In this document: piece by piece, positions 33,342 through 41,453 of the stretch
Layout of the letters: each line of letters starts with the position of its first letter
How positions within the stretch are numbered: the first letter of the stretch is position 1
Assembly (NCBI GenBank): GCA_021801125.1
Contig: JAJYYI010000059.1
Coordinates: forward strand, 1-42,527
Direction: 5' to 3'
Length of the DNA stretch: 42,527 bases
Source: Deltaproteobacteria bacterium
GTDB taxonomy: Bacteria; Desulfobacterota; Binatia; Binatales; Binataceae
Notes under the pieces: generated by a model
What the model saw: the letters and a program-made list of their open reading frames with translations, nothing else
Database searches by the model: none
Told to the model about the DNA's origin: nothing
Program-made: the position numbers and the translations under genes

Positions 33342-34639
33342 CGGCGGCGCAGGCGTCAAAGGAAAGAGCTGGCGGCCTGTTGCTCGGCTGTATCGCCGAC
33401 GACGTGACCGGCGCAACCGACTTGGCCAGCACGCTTGCCGACCTCGGAATGCGTACGGTTCAACTTATCGGCCTTCCGGCGGACCAAGATCGGCTGCGTG
33501 AGATCGACGCGATCGTGGTCGCGCTCAAATCGCGCACGGCGCCTGCGACATGGGCGGTCGAGCAGTCGTGCCGCGCGCTTGACTGGTTGCTCGAAGCCGG
33601 CGCGCGGCAAATTTTCTTCAAATACTGCTCGACGTTCGACTCCACGGATCGCGGAAACATCGGACCGGTGGCCCGCGCCCTACTCGAGCGAATGGGGGAA
33701 CAGTTTACGATCGCCTGTCCCGCGTTTCCCACCAATGGGCGTACCGTCTACCAGGGACATCTGTTCGTTGGCCGCGCGCTTTTGTCGGAGTCGGGCATGG
33801 AGCGGCATCCGCTCAATCCGATGACCGACCCAAACTTGATTCGCCTGCTCGGCCGTCAGGTAAAAGAAGCGGTCGGGTTGGTGCCTTATGAGATTGTCGA
33901 GCAGGGCGAGAGTGCGATCGGCCGAAGCTTTGCCGAGATGCGCGCGGCGGGCGTTCGCTTTGCTATAGTGGACGCGCTTTGCGACCGGCATTTGCTCGCG
34001 ATCGGCGCCGCGTGCGCGGACCTGCGCCTGGTGACCGGCGGGTCGGGCGTCGCGATAGGATTGCCTGACAATTTTCGTTCGCGCGGTTTGCTAAGACCAG
34101 GCTCCGAGGGGTTATCGCTGGGACGCGCCGGAGGCTCCGCCGCGATTCTGGCGGGCAGTTGCTCCCGCGCGACGCTGGCGCAGATAAAATATATGCGCGA
34201 AGCCGGCGTCTCGAGCTTTGCGCTCGACCCGTTGAAGATTCCCCATGAGGACGTGGTCGATGCGGCGCTTCGCTGGGCTCTGCCCAGGCTGGGCGAGACG
34301 CCGGTGATGATCTATTCCAGCGCTGACACCGACGAGGTTGCGCGGGTGCAGGAAGCGCTTGGCCGCGAGCGCGCCGGAGATTTGATCGAGCAAGCGATGG
34401 CCCGGGTCGCTTGCCGTCTCGTGGAGGCCGGGGTGCGCCGGATGCTGGTGGCGGGCGGTGAGACGGCCGGGGCCGTGGTGCAGGCACTCGGGGTGCGCGC
34501 CCTGCGAATCGGAATGTCGATCGACCCCGGCGTGCCGTGGACCAGGAGTTGCGGCGAGCCCGAGATTTTTCTCGCGCTCAAGTCCGGAAATTTCGGTTCG
34601 GTGGATTTCTTCGCCAAGGCCTTTCGGAGGCTGCAATGA
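33338..34639 (+). CDS. otnK: 3-oxo-tetronate kinase, four-carbon acid sugar kinase family
   Basis: A 433-residue kinase with the two-domain fold of four-carbon acid sugar kinases (formerly DUF1537). The N-terminal domain starts LLGCIADDVTGATDLASTLADLGM and has FFKYCSTFDSTDRGNIGPV and CPAFPTNGRTVYQGHLFV, the sugar-acid site. The C-terminal nucleotide domain has GGSGVAIGLP and VAGGETAGAVVQALG. It would phosphorylate 3-oxo-tetronate at O4. AAGG with an 8-nt spacer precedes ATG 33338. It overlaps both denD and otnC by 4 nt, so the three are translationally coupled. DtnK-type kinases are the alternative, but no pdxA2 accompanies it. Confidence 0.92.
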   Translation: MTAAQASKERAGGLLLGCIADDVTGATDLASTLADLGMRTVQLIGLPADQDRLREIDAIVVALKSRTAPATWAVEQSCRALDWLLEAGARQIFFKYCSTFDSTDRGNIGPVARALLERMGEQFTIACPAFPTNGRTVYQGHLFVGRALLSESGMERHPLNPMTDPNLIRLLGRQVKEAVGLVPYEIVEQGESAIGRSFAEMRAAGVRFAIVDALCDRHLLAIGAACADLRLVTGGSGVAIGLPDNFRSRGLLRPGSEGLSLGRAGGSAAILAGSCSRATLAQIKYMREAGVSSFALDPLKIPHEDVVDAALRWALPRLGETPVMIYSSADTDEVARVQEALGRERAGDLIEQAMARVACRLVEAGVRRMLVAGGETAGAVVQALGVRALRIGMSIDPGVPWTRSCGEPEIFLALKSGNFGSVDFFAKAFRRLQ

Positions 34640-35271
34640 ATGAGGCTGAGCTAAGGGAGCAGATTGTTCGCTTCGGTCGCTCGCTTTTCGAGCGAGGTCT
34701 GACCCCCGGCAACTCCGGAAATTTGAGCGCGCGCGTGGGCGAGCGCTATCTGATGACACCGACGAACTCCTGCCTCGGGACGCTCGAAGCGCAGCGCTTG
34801 TCGCTCGTGGACCGTCAAGGCCGCCTGCTCTCCGGTGATCCGCCAACTAGAGAAAACTTTCTCCATCTCGCGTTCTATGACCAGCGGCCTTCAGCCAACG
34901 CGGTGGTTCATCTTCATAGCGTGCACGCGGTCGCGGTCTCCTGCTTGGCTGACGTTGACCCGCAAGACGTGATGCCGCCGATCACTCCGTATTATGTGGT
35001 GCGCGTCGGACGGCTGCCGCTGATACCCTACTACCCGCCGGGCGATATTGAGCTGGCGCGGGCGGTGGGGTTGCTCGCGCCGAGCTTCAGCGCGCTGTTG
35101 CTCGCAAATCACGGTCCGGTGGTCGCAGGGACGTCGCTGGAGGCCGCGGTGAATACGATTGAGGAGCTGGAAGCCACGGCGCGGCTCTTTTTGCTCGTGC
35201 GTGGAGAGAAGGTCCGGCGGCTTACGGCCGAGCAGATCGAAGAGCTGCGCCGGCGCTATCCGCAACCGTAA
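34636..35271 (+). CDS. otnC: 3-oxo-tetronate 4-phosphate decarboxylase (class II aldolase family)
   Basis: A 211-residue member of the class II aldolase/adducin family, related to L-fuculose-phosphate aldolase. It should decarboxylate 3-oxo-tetronate 4-phosphate to dihydroxyacetone phosphate. Visible motifs: LTPGNSGNLSAR at the N-terminus (phosphate binding), VVHLHSVHAVAV with the two zinc histidines, and LLLANHGPVVAG with the third. GGAGG with a 5-nt spacer stands before ATG 34636, inside the end of otnK. Within this family OtnC is told from aldolases mostly by context, and the context here is exact. Confidence 0.92.
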   Translation: MNEAELREQIVRFGRSLFERGLTPGNSGNLSARVGERYLMTPTNSCLGTLEAQRLSLVDRQGRLLSGDPPTRENFLHLAFYDQRPSANAVVHLHSVHAVAVSCLADVDPQDVMPPITPYYVVRVGRLPLIPYYPPGDIELARAVGLLAPSFSALLLANHGPVVAGTSLEAAVNTIEELEATARLFLLVRGEKVRRLTAEQIEELRRRYPQP

Positions 35272-35298
35272 AACTGACTTTGTAGGGGATGACGAGCG

Positions 35299-36111
35299 AT
35301 GCCTAGATTTGCGGCGAATCTCACGATGATGTTCAACGAGATGGAGTTCTTGGCTCGTTTCTCCGCCGCCGCCGAAGCCGGCTTCACCGCCGTGGAGTTC
35401 TTGTTCCCGTATGACCATCCGAAGAGCGAGTTGGCTGCCCGTCTGCGCGAAGCAGGCTTGGAGCAGGTGCTGTTCAATCTGCCGCCCGGCGACTGGAACG
35501 CCGGTGAACGCGGAGTAGCGGCCTTGCCTGGCCGAGAATCGGAATTTCGCGCGGGCCTAGCCACGGCCTTAGAGTACGCGGAGGCGCTCGGATGTCCGCG
35601 CCTGCATGCGATGGCGGGGGTGGTGCCCAAAGGCGTCGATTTGGCGCAGTGCGAAGCGGTCTACGTCGACAACCTCCGCTTCGCCGCCCGGGCCGCCCGT
35701 TCGGCGGGTGTCGAGCTGTTAATCGAACCGATTAACGCGCGGGACATGCCTGGTTACTTTCTCAATCGGACCGATCAGGCGTGCCGAATAATCGAGGCTG
35801 TTGGGCAGGACAATTTGTTTCTTCAGTACGACGTGTATCATGCGCAAATCTCCGAGGGCTTTCTAGTTGAGACCTTTCGCGCGAATCGCGATCGTATCCG
35901 CCATATTCAAATCGCCGGCGTTCCAGGCCGGGGCGAGCCCGATGCGCAGCAGGAAATTAACTATCCCTTCTTTTTTGCTGCGATCGACGCCGCCGGATAC
36001 GACGGGTGGTTCGGCTGTGAGTATCGGCCGCGCGCCGGAACAGTCGAGGGGCTCGGTTGGCTCGCGCCGTACCTCGCGAAGCTTGCGCGGCGAAAGCGCG
36101 CCGCGAGTTAG
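35299..36111 (+). CDS. otnI: 2-oxo-tetronate isomerase (hydroxypyruvate isomerase family)
   Basis: A 270-residue TIM-barrel protein of the xylose isomerase-like superfamily, close to hydroxypyruvate isomerase. It should convert 2-oxo- to 3-oxo-tetronate, the step between DenD and OtnK. It begins [20 protein letters not shown] and shows [34 protein letters not shown] (catalytic Glu), [24 protein letters not shown] and FGCEYRPR (second catalytic Glu). It is the last gene of the operon, 27 nt after otnC. No T-rich terminator is seen before the convergent DUF1445 gene. Confidence 0.92.
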   Translation: MPRFAANLTMMFNEMEFLARFSAAAEAGFTAVEFLFPYDHPKSELAARLREAGLEQVLFNLPPGDWNAGERGVAALPGRESEFRAGLATALEYAEALGCPRLHAMAGVVPKGVDLAQCEAVYVDNLRFAARAARSAGVELLIEPINARDMPGYFLNRTDQACRIIEAVGQDNLFLQYDVYHAQISEGFLVETFRANRDRIRHIQIAGVPGRGEPDAQQEINYPFFFAAIDAAGYDGWFGCEYRPRAGTVEGLGWLAPYLAKLARRKRAAS

Positions 36112-36263
36112 AATTTCGCCGGCGGAAGTCGAAAGTTACGCGGTTGATCCGGCCGCGTCGCATCGCCCCAAGATTTCGCTAAGCGGCGGCAATCACCCGC
36201 GTCCGATAGCATCGCCATTACGAGCCTGCCGAAACGCGGCGCCCGCCGCAACGCGGAGAACGC

Positions 36264-37073
36264 TCAGAAAGCGGCGAAACTTTCGTCCGTCAGGTCGGCT
36301 ATAAACATGTGACCTGGCGAGTGAGTGATCGCGAAGCGCGGATGCGAAGCCATCAGCACGCTTTGAAACGTCACGCCGCAAGCCCAGAAAACCGGCACTT
36401 CGCCGGTATTGATCATCACCGGGTCACCGAAGTCGGGCTCCCCGAGATTGGCAATTCCGATCGCGCGCGGGTCGCCGATATGGACGGGCGCGCCGTGCGA
36501 TAGCGGGAACCGAGTCGTTATTTGCACGGCTCGCGAGATCATCCGCGCCGGTATCGGCCGCATCGTTACCACGAGCGGACCGCTCAATGAGCCCGCCGGT
36601 CGGCACGGTATGTTGGTTTTGAACATGGGGACGTTGACGCCCTGCTCGATGTGCCTGACCGGAACGCCTGCTTCCAGGAGCGCCCATTCGAAGGTCAAGC
36701 TGCATCCGGTCAAGAACGCGACCAAATCATCCCGCCATAGGTCGGCGATTTGCTGCAGTTCGTCGACCAGCGCGCCATCCTCGTAGACGCGGTACGAGGG
36801 TAGGTCCGTGCGCAAATCCGCCTCGGGCGCAAGCAGCGAGGGTGTGAAACTTCCGGTCTCGGTAACCTCCAGAACAGGGCACGGCGCCGGATTACGCTGC
36901 GCAAAAAGCAGCACGTCGTAGGCAAGCGCCTTGGGAACGATCAGCAGATTCGCCTGCGTGTACCCTTTGCACCATCCCGTCGTCGGCGTCTTAAGGCCGG
37001 AGCGAAAGCGCTCGCGCGCCTGTTGCGGGCTAAGCGAAGCGACATCTTCCATTTCGGTTGCTCCAAAATTCAT
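36264..37073 (-). CDS. DUF1445 family protein, D-glutamate cyclase-like
   Basis: A 269-residue protein of the DUF1445 family, often named putative hydro-lyase. Family segments are clear: RERFRSGLKTPTTGWCKGYTQANL at the N-terminus, DLVAFLTGCSLTFEWALLEAGVPVRH, NVPMFKTNIPC, VVTMRPIP, GAPVHIGDP, and VPVFWACGVTFQ, then HSPGHMFIADL at the end. The same domain occurs in the human mitochondrial D-glutamate cyclase, which makes 5-oxo-D-proline. Since the pxp genes for 5-oxoproline hydrolysis lie 2-5 kb away, a role in that chemistry is likely by inference. ATG 37073 follows AGGG with a 9-nt spacer. Confidence 0.88.
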   Translation of the reverse strand: MNFGATEMEDVASLSPQQARERFRSGLKTPTTGWCKGYTQANLLIVPKALAYDVLLFAQRNPAPCPVLEVTETGSFTPSLLAPEADLRTDLPSYRVYEDGALVDELQQIADLWRDDLVAFLTGCSLTFEWALLEAGVPVRHIEQGVNVPMFKTNIPCRPAGSLSGPLVVTMRPIPARMISRAVQITTRFPLSHGAPVHIGDPRAIGIANLGEPDFGDPVMINTGEVPVFWACGVTFQSVLMASHPRFAITHSPGHMFIADLTDESFAAF

Positions 37074-37660
37074 GGCATGTCGCCCTGAGGTTGTGACGTT
37101 AAAAGGGAAATACCGCACAGTGCCCGCGAAAGCAATTCGCGATCGTCGACGGCCACAGCGACGGGCCCGCTGATCGTAGCCTCAGCGCTGTCTGGTTGCG
37201 CGTGGAAGCAGAGCGAGCAGTTCGAGAACACGCGATGGCGGAGCTGTTGATTCATTTCGCCGCAGTGTTTTCCTAGGTGTATCGACCATCGCGCCAAGAA
37301 CGAGGAAGCAACAGGGGCCGCTGGCTTTTCCTTTCGGCAAATGGCGGGAGATCTTCGCGCGGCCTCGTTGGTGAATGGCTCAGGCGCCCGCGGGCCGAAA
37401 GCACGTATCTCGAACCTGGTAGCGCGTGCGAAAATTGCGACGATGAAGCTTTCAACGTCAAGTTGCCCGATGAATTTTTCAGTCGCGAGGTCTTTTAGTT
37501 AATCGCCGGAGCCGGATATCTGAGCGAAGCCCGGCGCCAATACTCTGAGTATGCGTGTTTTTACTCGGGGCCGTTCGGAATTTTGATTGAATGAGGTATG
37601 CGTTCTCGGCCAAGAACTTGAAATCAAGTCGAAGGTCTAAAAAATTCCTGGTATCAAGTG
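37074..37660. other. 587-nt gap, no functional gene seen
   Basis: Between the DUF1445 gene and the methyltransferase pseudogene. Composition is more AT-rich than elsewhere, especially 37480-37660. A plus-strand ORF (37277-37498, 73 codons) ends in a protein-like string (FNVKLPDEFFSREVF) but the rest is Arg/Ser-rich and no ribosome binding site is seen. It may be debris of an old gene. With the pseudogene beside it, the whole 37.1-38.3 kb stretch looks like a decaying region. Confidence 0.4.
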
Positions 37661-38308
37661 TCAACGCGCTTTGGCACGGTATTTCACATAGCCTGACAGG
37701 TTTTTGGCGAGGAATTTTCTTCGTCGAAGAGGCGCCACACAAAACCGATGATCGTGAGGAGAGAGGCGATGAGTCCCCAGTAAGAACAGAGCGCCAATTA
37801 CGTCCTAATGACATATACTGACGCGCTCGCATATTTCGGGTTCCGCACGATTGCGTACGGACCGGTCGAAATCACTCTTACTTTCGACGACTTCGACAAT
37901 GGCGGATCCAAAAAGAGCTTTCTTTGAATACTCTGAACACCATCCACATCGCACGCATTATGAGAAGTTGCCCAGTGTAGAGAGCCAGGCTGGAACATTA
38001 GACCAGCCGAAACGACGGTCAAGTCCAGGCACGACGAACGCAGCGATGGCCGGGAGTCCGGCGCATAGCACGATGATCTTGTGGATGGCACGCTTCTCTG
38101 CCGTCGGACCGGCTCTGGTCCTGTTCGCGAGAAGCACGGGGTCACTTGAGATGAAAAGTACGAGAAGAACGCTTGACGCGGCGCTCACTCCAAGATAGAC
38201 CCAAGCCTGCCAGCAATCGATCGTCCCCGCCGAAGGGAACGGCGCGAGCGCGATGAGGACCGAGGTCACGACAACCTGGAGCCAGATCTTTACCTTGGCG
38301 TTTCTCAT
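37661..38308 (-). pseudogene. Decayed isoprenylcysteine methyltransferase-type membrane enzyme
   Basis: From ATG 38308 the frame reads MRNAKVKIWLQVVVTSVLIAL, then WQAWVYLGVSAASSVLLVLF and LDRRFGWSNVPAWLSTLG, the N-terminal half of an isoprenylcysteine carboxyl methyltransferase-like protein, until a stop at 37958. The rest of the family pattern continues in pieces in other frames: MVFRVFKESSF, then SAIVEVVESK, then VISTGPYAIVRNPKYAS (SAM-binding region), a TAA at 37800-37798, LALCSYWGLIASLL and VWRLFDEE in the same frame, and finally KFLAKNLSGYVKYRAKAR after another shift. That makes at least four frameshifts and one nonsense codon in about 650 nt. The order of pieces is intact, so the gene decayed in place. 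Sequencing error is possible but would need to be dense. Confidence 0.8.
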
Positions 38309-38460
38309 GATCTCATGGCCGTCGCCGCGTGTTGTCCCCACGCGCGTCGGTCAAATGGCTTTACATGAGTTCGTCCAACCCCATATTCGTCCGGGATTTC
38401 CCACTTCGTGGGAATCGCTGGCCCGTTTGAAACACAGAATTCCTAGCGAAAGCACTCCGT

Positions 38461-39339
38461 TCAGCGGACAGAGACTTGTTCCCGTGGGCTGGCATTGGTT
38501 GAGTCGGATCGTGCAAGCCTCCGGTTCGTGGTGACGGTCGTCCATCCAAGCTTGTCCATGTCGTCCATGCGCATCAAGGCGTATCGAAACGGCTGGTCCG
38601 AAACGGTCACCGCGCCCTGATAAGGATGCGCGAGTTCCAGAATTGCCAGAATCGTCAACCCGAGCAGGCTTGATAGAATCGCGCACATCAGGGCTTGCCA
38701 GCGAAAGGCTTCGTGGCCGAAAAAGTAGCTGAAGCCGACAGTGATCAGCAGACCCGCGTAGATTACCACCCAGACGACTCCTGGCAGATCTTCCCTGCAG
38801 TATAAGTAGCGCAGACCGAAGCTCTCGCTCAGTTGAGAGAGTTCGTCGAGGCTCTTGTCGAGGATCGCCTTCTGGCGCGGATGATCCGGCGGGCGGTAAT
38901 TGGTCACGATTTGCCATAAGACCAATGGACCCAGCGAATCGTCCATGCCCTGGAACTGCTCGCGCGCCATCTCCGGCCAATCGCGGTCGATCACTTGGTG
39001 AGTATACGCACGAATCGCAGTCTGCATCTGCGCGGCGGTCGGCTCTGCGAAGCCTTTTGCTAAACGATAGAGTGCGGTGAGCGCAATTCCTTCGCGTTGG
39101 ACGTTAGCCTCAGCGCGATCGAAGCGCTGCCACGAAGCGACGATCACGAAGGCCAACAAAAGCCCATAGAAGGCGCCGATTACGCCGAACGTAACTCCGG
39201 CAACCTCGTGGTTCTTTTTCAGACGCGCGAGAGGCACCGCCCTTCGCACCAAGTAGAGTCCTGTCACGCTCAAGGTCGGAAACGCGGCGAATACAAATAG
39301 GAGTTGTTCCCAGGTGGACCAATACAGTAGAAAATGCAT
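38461..39339 (-). CDS. DUF4239 membrane protein, bestrophin-like
   Basis: A membrane protein of about 292 residues in the DUF4239 family. The first helix (LLFVFAAFPTLSVTGLYLV) is followed by a basic loop, then VAGVTFGVIGAFYGLLLAFVIVASWQRFDRAE, a highly typical segment, a long helical soluble part (residues about 75-195), and two further helices (GVVWVVIYAGLLITVGFSYFF and ALMCAILSSLLGLTILAILEL). The C-terminus carries DQPFRYALMRMD. Function is unknown; a distant relation to bestrophin-type channels has been suggested for such proteins. ATG 39339 with AGAGGG upstream is preferred to TTG 39345. It has no obvious link to the genes on either side. Confidence 0.85.
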   Translation of the reverse strand: MHFLLYWSTWEQLLFVFAAFPTLSVTGLYLVRRAVPLARLKKNHEVAGVTFGVIGAFYGLLLAFVIVASWQRFDRAEANVQREGIALTALYRLAKGFAEPTAAQMQTAIRAYTHQVIDRDWPEMAREQFQGMDDSLGPLVLWQIVTNYRPPDHPRQKAILDKSLDELSQLSESFGLRYLYCREDLPGVVWVVIYAGLLITVGFSYFFGHEAFRWQALMCAILSSLLGLTILAILELAHPYQGAVTVSDQPFRYALMRMDDMDKLGWTTVTTNRRLARSDSTNASPREQVSVR

Positions 39340-39455
39340 AACCAAACCCTCTCGGAATGGATTATCCTGCGCGCCATCTCAGGCCCGTGCTGAATGGGCG
39401 TTCCGCCGACGGCCGATGGGCGTGCAATTATCACTCAAGGCGGGGCGCAGCGGCT

Positions 39456-40490
39456 TCACTCCTGCGCGCTTACTACGCCGCTGATTAGGTTTAGGCGGTA
39501 GAGCGACCTGAGGTCGACCTCTTTTCCCGCTGATACAGCTTTAATCGTTCGAAAGAGGTCGTGCAAAACCGTCTCTTGCGCCCTTCGGGTCTGCTCGGCT
39601 TGATCGACGTCCACGGCGACGAAACGGATCGTGTCCCCGGGCAGGCGGCGACCCACGGCGGGAAGGTCTGCCGAGATGACGGTCGCGATTTTCGGATAGC
39701 CGCCGGTGGTTTGGTGGTCGGCGAGAAGAACGATCGGCTGGCCGTTGCCGGGCACTTGAATCGCTCCGGTTACTATTGCGTCGGAGACTATATCGTAACG
39801 CTTCCCCTTATGTTTCAACGACGGGCCTTCAAGGCGCATTCCCATGCGATCGGCGCTGGTGCTAACTGTGTACTCCGCGGCTAGAAAAGCCGCGACTGAC
39901 TTGGCTGTGAAGCGGTCTTCTTGAGGACCCAGGACGACGCGTATAGCCTGGTCGCGCCGCGGCGACGGCGGCCTTGGCAGCTCGAGGTCGGCACGACCGC
40001 CGGCCTCGGCCAGCACGAGCGGAACGAGATCGCCTTCGCGAAGGGCTCGTCCCACGAAACCGCCGAGCGACCCGCGCGCGTACGTCGAGCGGCTCCCGAG
40101 ACATGGGGAAATCGCTAACCCGCCTTCAACCGCGAGGTAACAACAAGCCGTTCCTTGCAATGCGCCGACCTCGAAGACGTCGTCGCGGTGCAGCCGCACG
40201 CTGCGCCAAGCGGGGATCGTTCGCCGATAATCTCCCAGCACCTCGATCAGACCGCCGCCGGCCAGCGCGACCCTGATCGATTCGGCCTTTACCGCAAGCG
40301 TCGGCCCGTGGTGGAAAATTTCCAGGGCGGCGGTCTCTGGGGAATTGCCGACCAGCGCGTTGGCCAAGCGCAGGCTTTCCGTATCCAGCGCGCCTGACAC
40401 CGGCACGCCCATCCGTTGCCATCCGAGGCGACCGAGGTCCTGGACGGAGGTGTGCAGCCCGGGGCTGATCACTTCGAGCGCGCCGTTCAT
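39456..40490 (-). CDS. pxpC: 5-oxoprolinase subunit C (biotin-dependent carboxyltransferase-like)
   Basis: A 344-residue protein of the PxpC/KipA family (allophanate hydrolase subunit 2-like). Together with PxpA and PxpB it forms the ATP-dependent 5-oxoprolinase that opens 5-oxo-L-proline to glutamate. Motifs: EVISPGLHTSVQDLGRLGWQRMGVP at the N-terminus with MNGALE, LRLANALVGN, CCYLAVEGG, RMGMRLEGP, GAIQVPGNGQPIVLLADHQTTGGYPKIA. Length is in the family range. The start overlaps the end of pxpB by 4 nt (ATGA), showing tight coupling. Confidence 0.94.
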   Translation of the reverse strand: MNGALEVISPGLHTSVQDLGRLGWQRMGVPVSGALDTESLRLANALVGNSPETAALEIFHHGPTLAVKAESIRVALAGGGLIEVLGDYRRTIPAWRSVRLHRDDVFEVGALQGTACCYLAVEGGLAISPCLGSRSTYARGSLGGFVGRALREGDLVPLVLAEAGGRADLELPRPPSPRRDQAIRVVLGPQEDRFTAKSVAAFLAAEYTVSTSADRMGMRLEGPSLKHKGKRYDIVSDAIVTGAIQVPGNGQPIVLLADHQTTGGYPKIATVISADLPAVGRRLPGDTIRFVAVDVDQAEQTRRAQETVLHDLFRTIKAVSAGKEVDLRSLYRLNLISGVVSAQE

Positions 40491-41209
40491 AGAACGAGCT
40501 TTTCATGGGGCGGCTGGTAGTTTCCTCCCGCGACCGCCGAGCGGAGACCTTCGAAGTCGTTCCGGTTTACGGGTTGGAAGATCACCTGATCGCCCGGTTC
40601 GAACAGCGAAGGAGAGGGCCTTGTCGGGTCGAAAAGGCGGATGGGCGTAGTGCCGATCAGATGCCATCCGCCGGGGCTTTCCACGGGATAAATGCCGGTC
40701 AATGAAGTCGCGATCGCAACCGAGCCGGCTGGCACCTTGACTCGGGGGTCGGTGCGCCGTGCAAGCCGCAACTTGGCGGGAAGATCTCCCATGTAGGGGA
40801 AGCCCGGCAAAAAGCCGAGCATGTAGACGTGGTAACGCCGTGCGCAATGCAGGGCGATTACGCCCGGCGGGTCAAGCCCGGTTCGCTCGGCCACGTAGGT
40901 GAGGTCGGGCGCGAGTTCTCCTTCGTAGCACACCGGTACGCGCCAGAGCGTCGCCTCGCGACGGACGCCGCCGTCGCGGCCAAGCAGCGATTCGATCGCG
41001 CGAATCAGCTGGCTTGCCTCGGTTTTCAGGGGATCGTAGTGGACGCAAAGCGAGCGGAAGGTCGGGACCGTTTCGATCACGCCGGGCAAGTTGTGCTCGC
41101 GCAGTGCGGCGTCCAGGCGCAACACCGACGCATTCAACTTGCGGCTGACTCGGTTGCCGAATTCGATGACCAGGGCCGTGTCGCCGCTGGGAAGAAATCG
41201 GACGCTCAC
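40487..41209 (-). CDS. pxpB: 5-oxoprolinase subunit B
   Basis: A 240-residue subunit of the PxpB/KipI family. The start is GTG 41209, which has GGAG at 41220-41217 with a 7-nt spacer and gives the family N-terminus (SVRFLPSGDTALVIEFG). The frame stays open up to 41449, but the extra 80 residues match nothing and would cover most of the promoter region. Family motifs: VPTFRSLCVHYDP, RVPVCYEG, APDLTYVAERTGL, YMLGFLPGFPYMGDLP, RVKVPAGSVAIA, GIYPVESPGGWHLIGTTP and LFEPGDQVIF. It acts with PxpC, to which it is coupled, and PxpA, which is encoded on the other strand. Confidence 0.94.
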   Translation of the reverse strand: MSVRFLPSGDTALVIEFGNRVSRKLNASVLRLDAALREHNLPGVIETVPTFRSLCVHYDPLKTEASQLIRAIESLLGRDGGVRREATLWRVPVCYEGELAPDLTYVAERTGLDPPGVIALHCARRYHVYMLGFLPGFPYMGDLPAKLRLARRTDPRVKVPAGSVAIATSLTGIYPVESPGGWHLIGTTPIRLFDPTRPSPSLFEPGDQVIFQPVNRNDFEGLRSAVAGGNYQPPHEKLVL

Positions 41210-41453
41210 GGTCCCGCTCCATGGTCTCGCGGCAGGACATCCCAATCCGTTGAAAGTGAGCGCGCAGCCGCGCTGCGGACCGGACACCGCCGGGCCGGTT
41301 TGCAGTGACCTATCACCCAACTGCCACTCCTTGGTAGCATGCGAATAGGAACGAAACAATATCATCCGCCCGCGGCGCACGGTCGAGAGATAGACCAAAC
41401 TATTTCTGACGGCGGCCGGTTCGCGGACGAATCTCAGCGAACGGTTCATCGCT
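41210..41453. promoter_or_regulatory. Divergent pxpB/pxpA intergenic region
   Basis: A 244-nt gap from which pxpBC would be read leftward and pxpA rightward. It is AT-richer around 41345-41410 (AATAGGAACGAAACAATATC and CAAACTATTTCTG), where promoters are likely. I could not fix any -35/-10 pair with normal spacing. One shared regulator binding here would keep the three subunits in step. Confidence 0.4.

Noticed and set aside
37277-37498. Possible tRNA or small gene near 37340-37440
   Set aside because: The GAATGGCTCAGG-like stretch recalls a serine or leucine tRNA D-arm, but no matching acceptor stem or T-loop could be folded, and the ORF lacks a ribosome binding site.
38351-38980. Minus-strand ORF of 209 codons inside the DUF4239 gene
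   Set aside because: It is an alternative frame of the DUF4239 gene, which has clear membrane helices and family motifs.
41210-41449. Extended N-terminus of PxpB
   Set aside because: GTG 41209 has a well-spaced ribosome binding site and gives the normal family start; the 80 extra residues match nothing.
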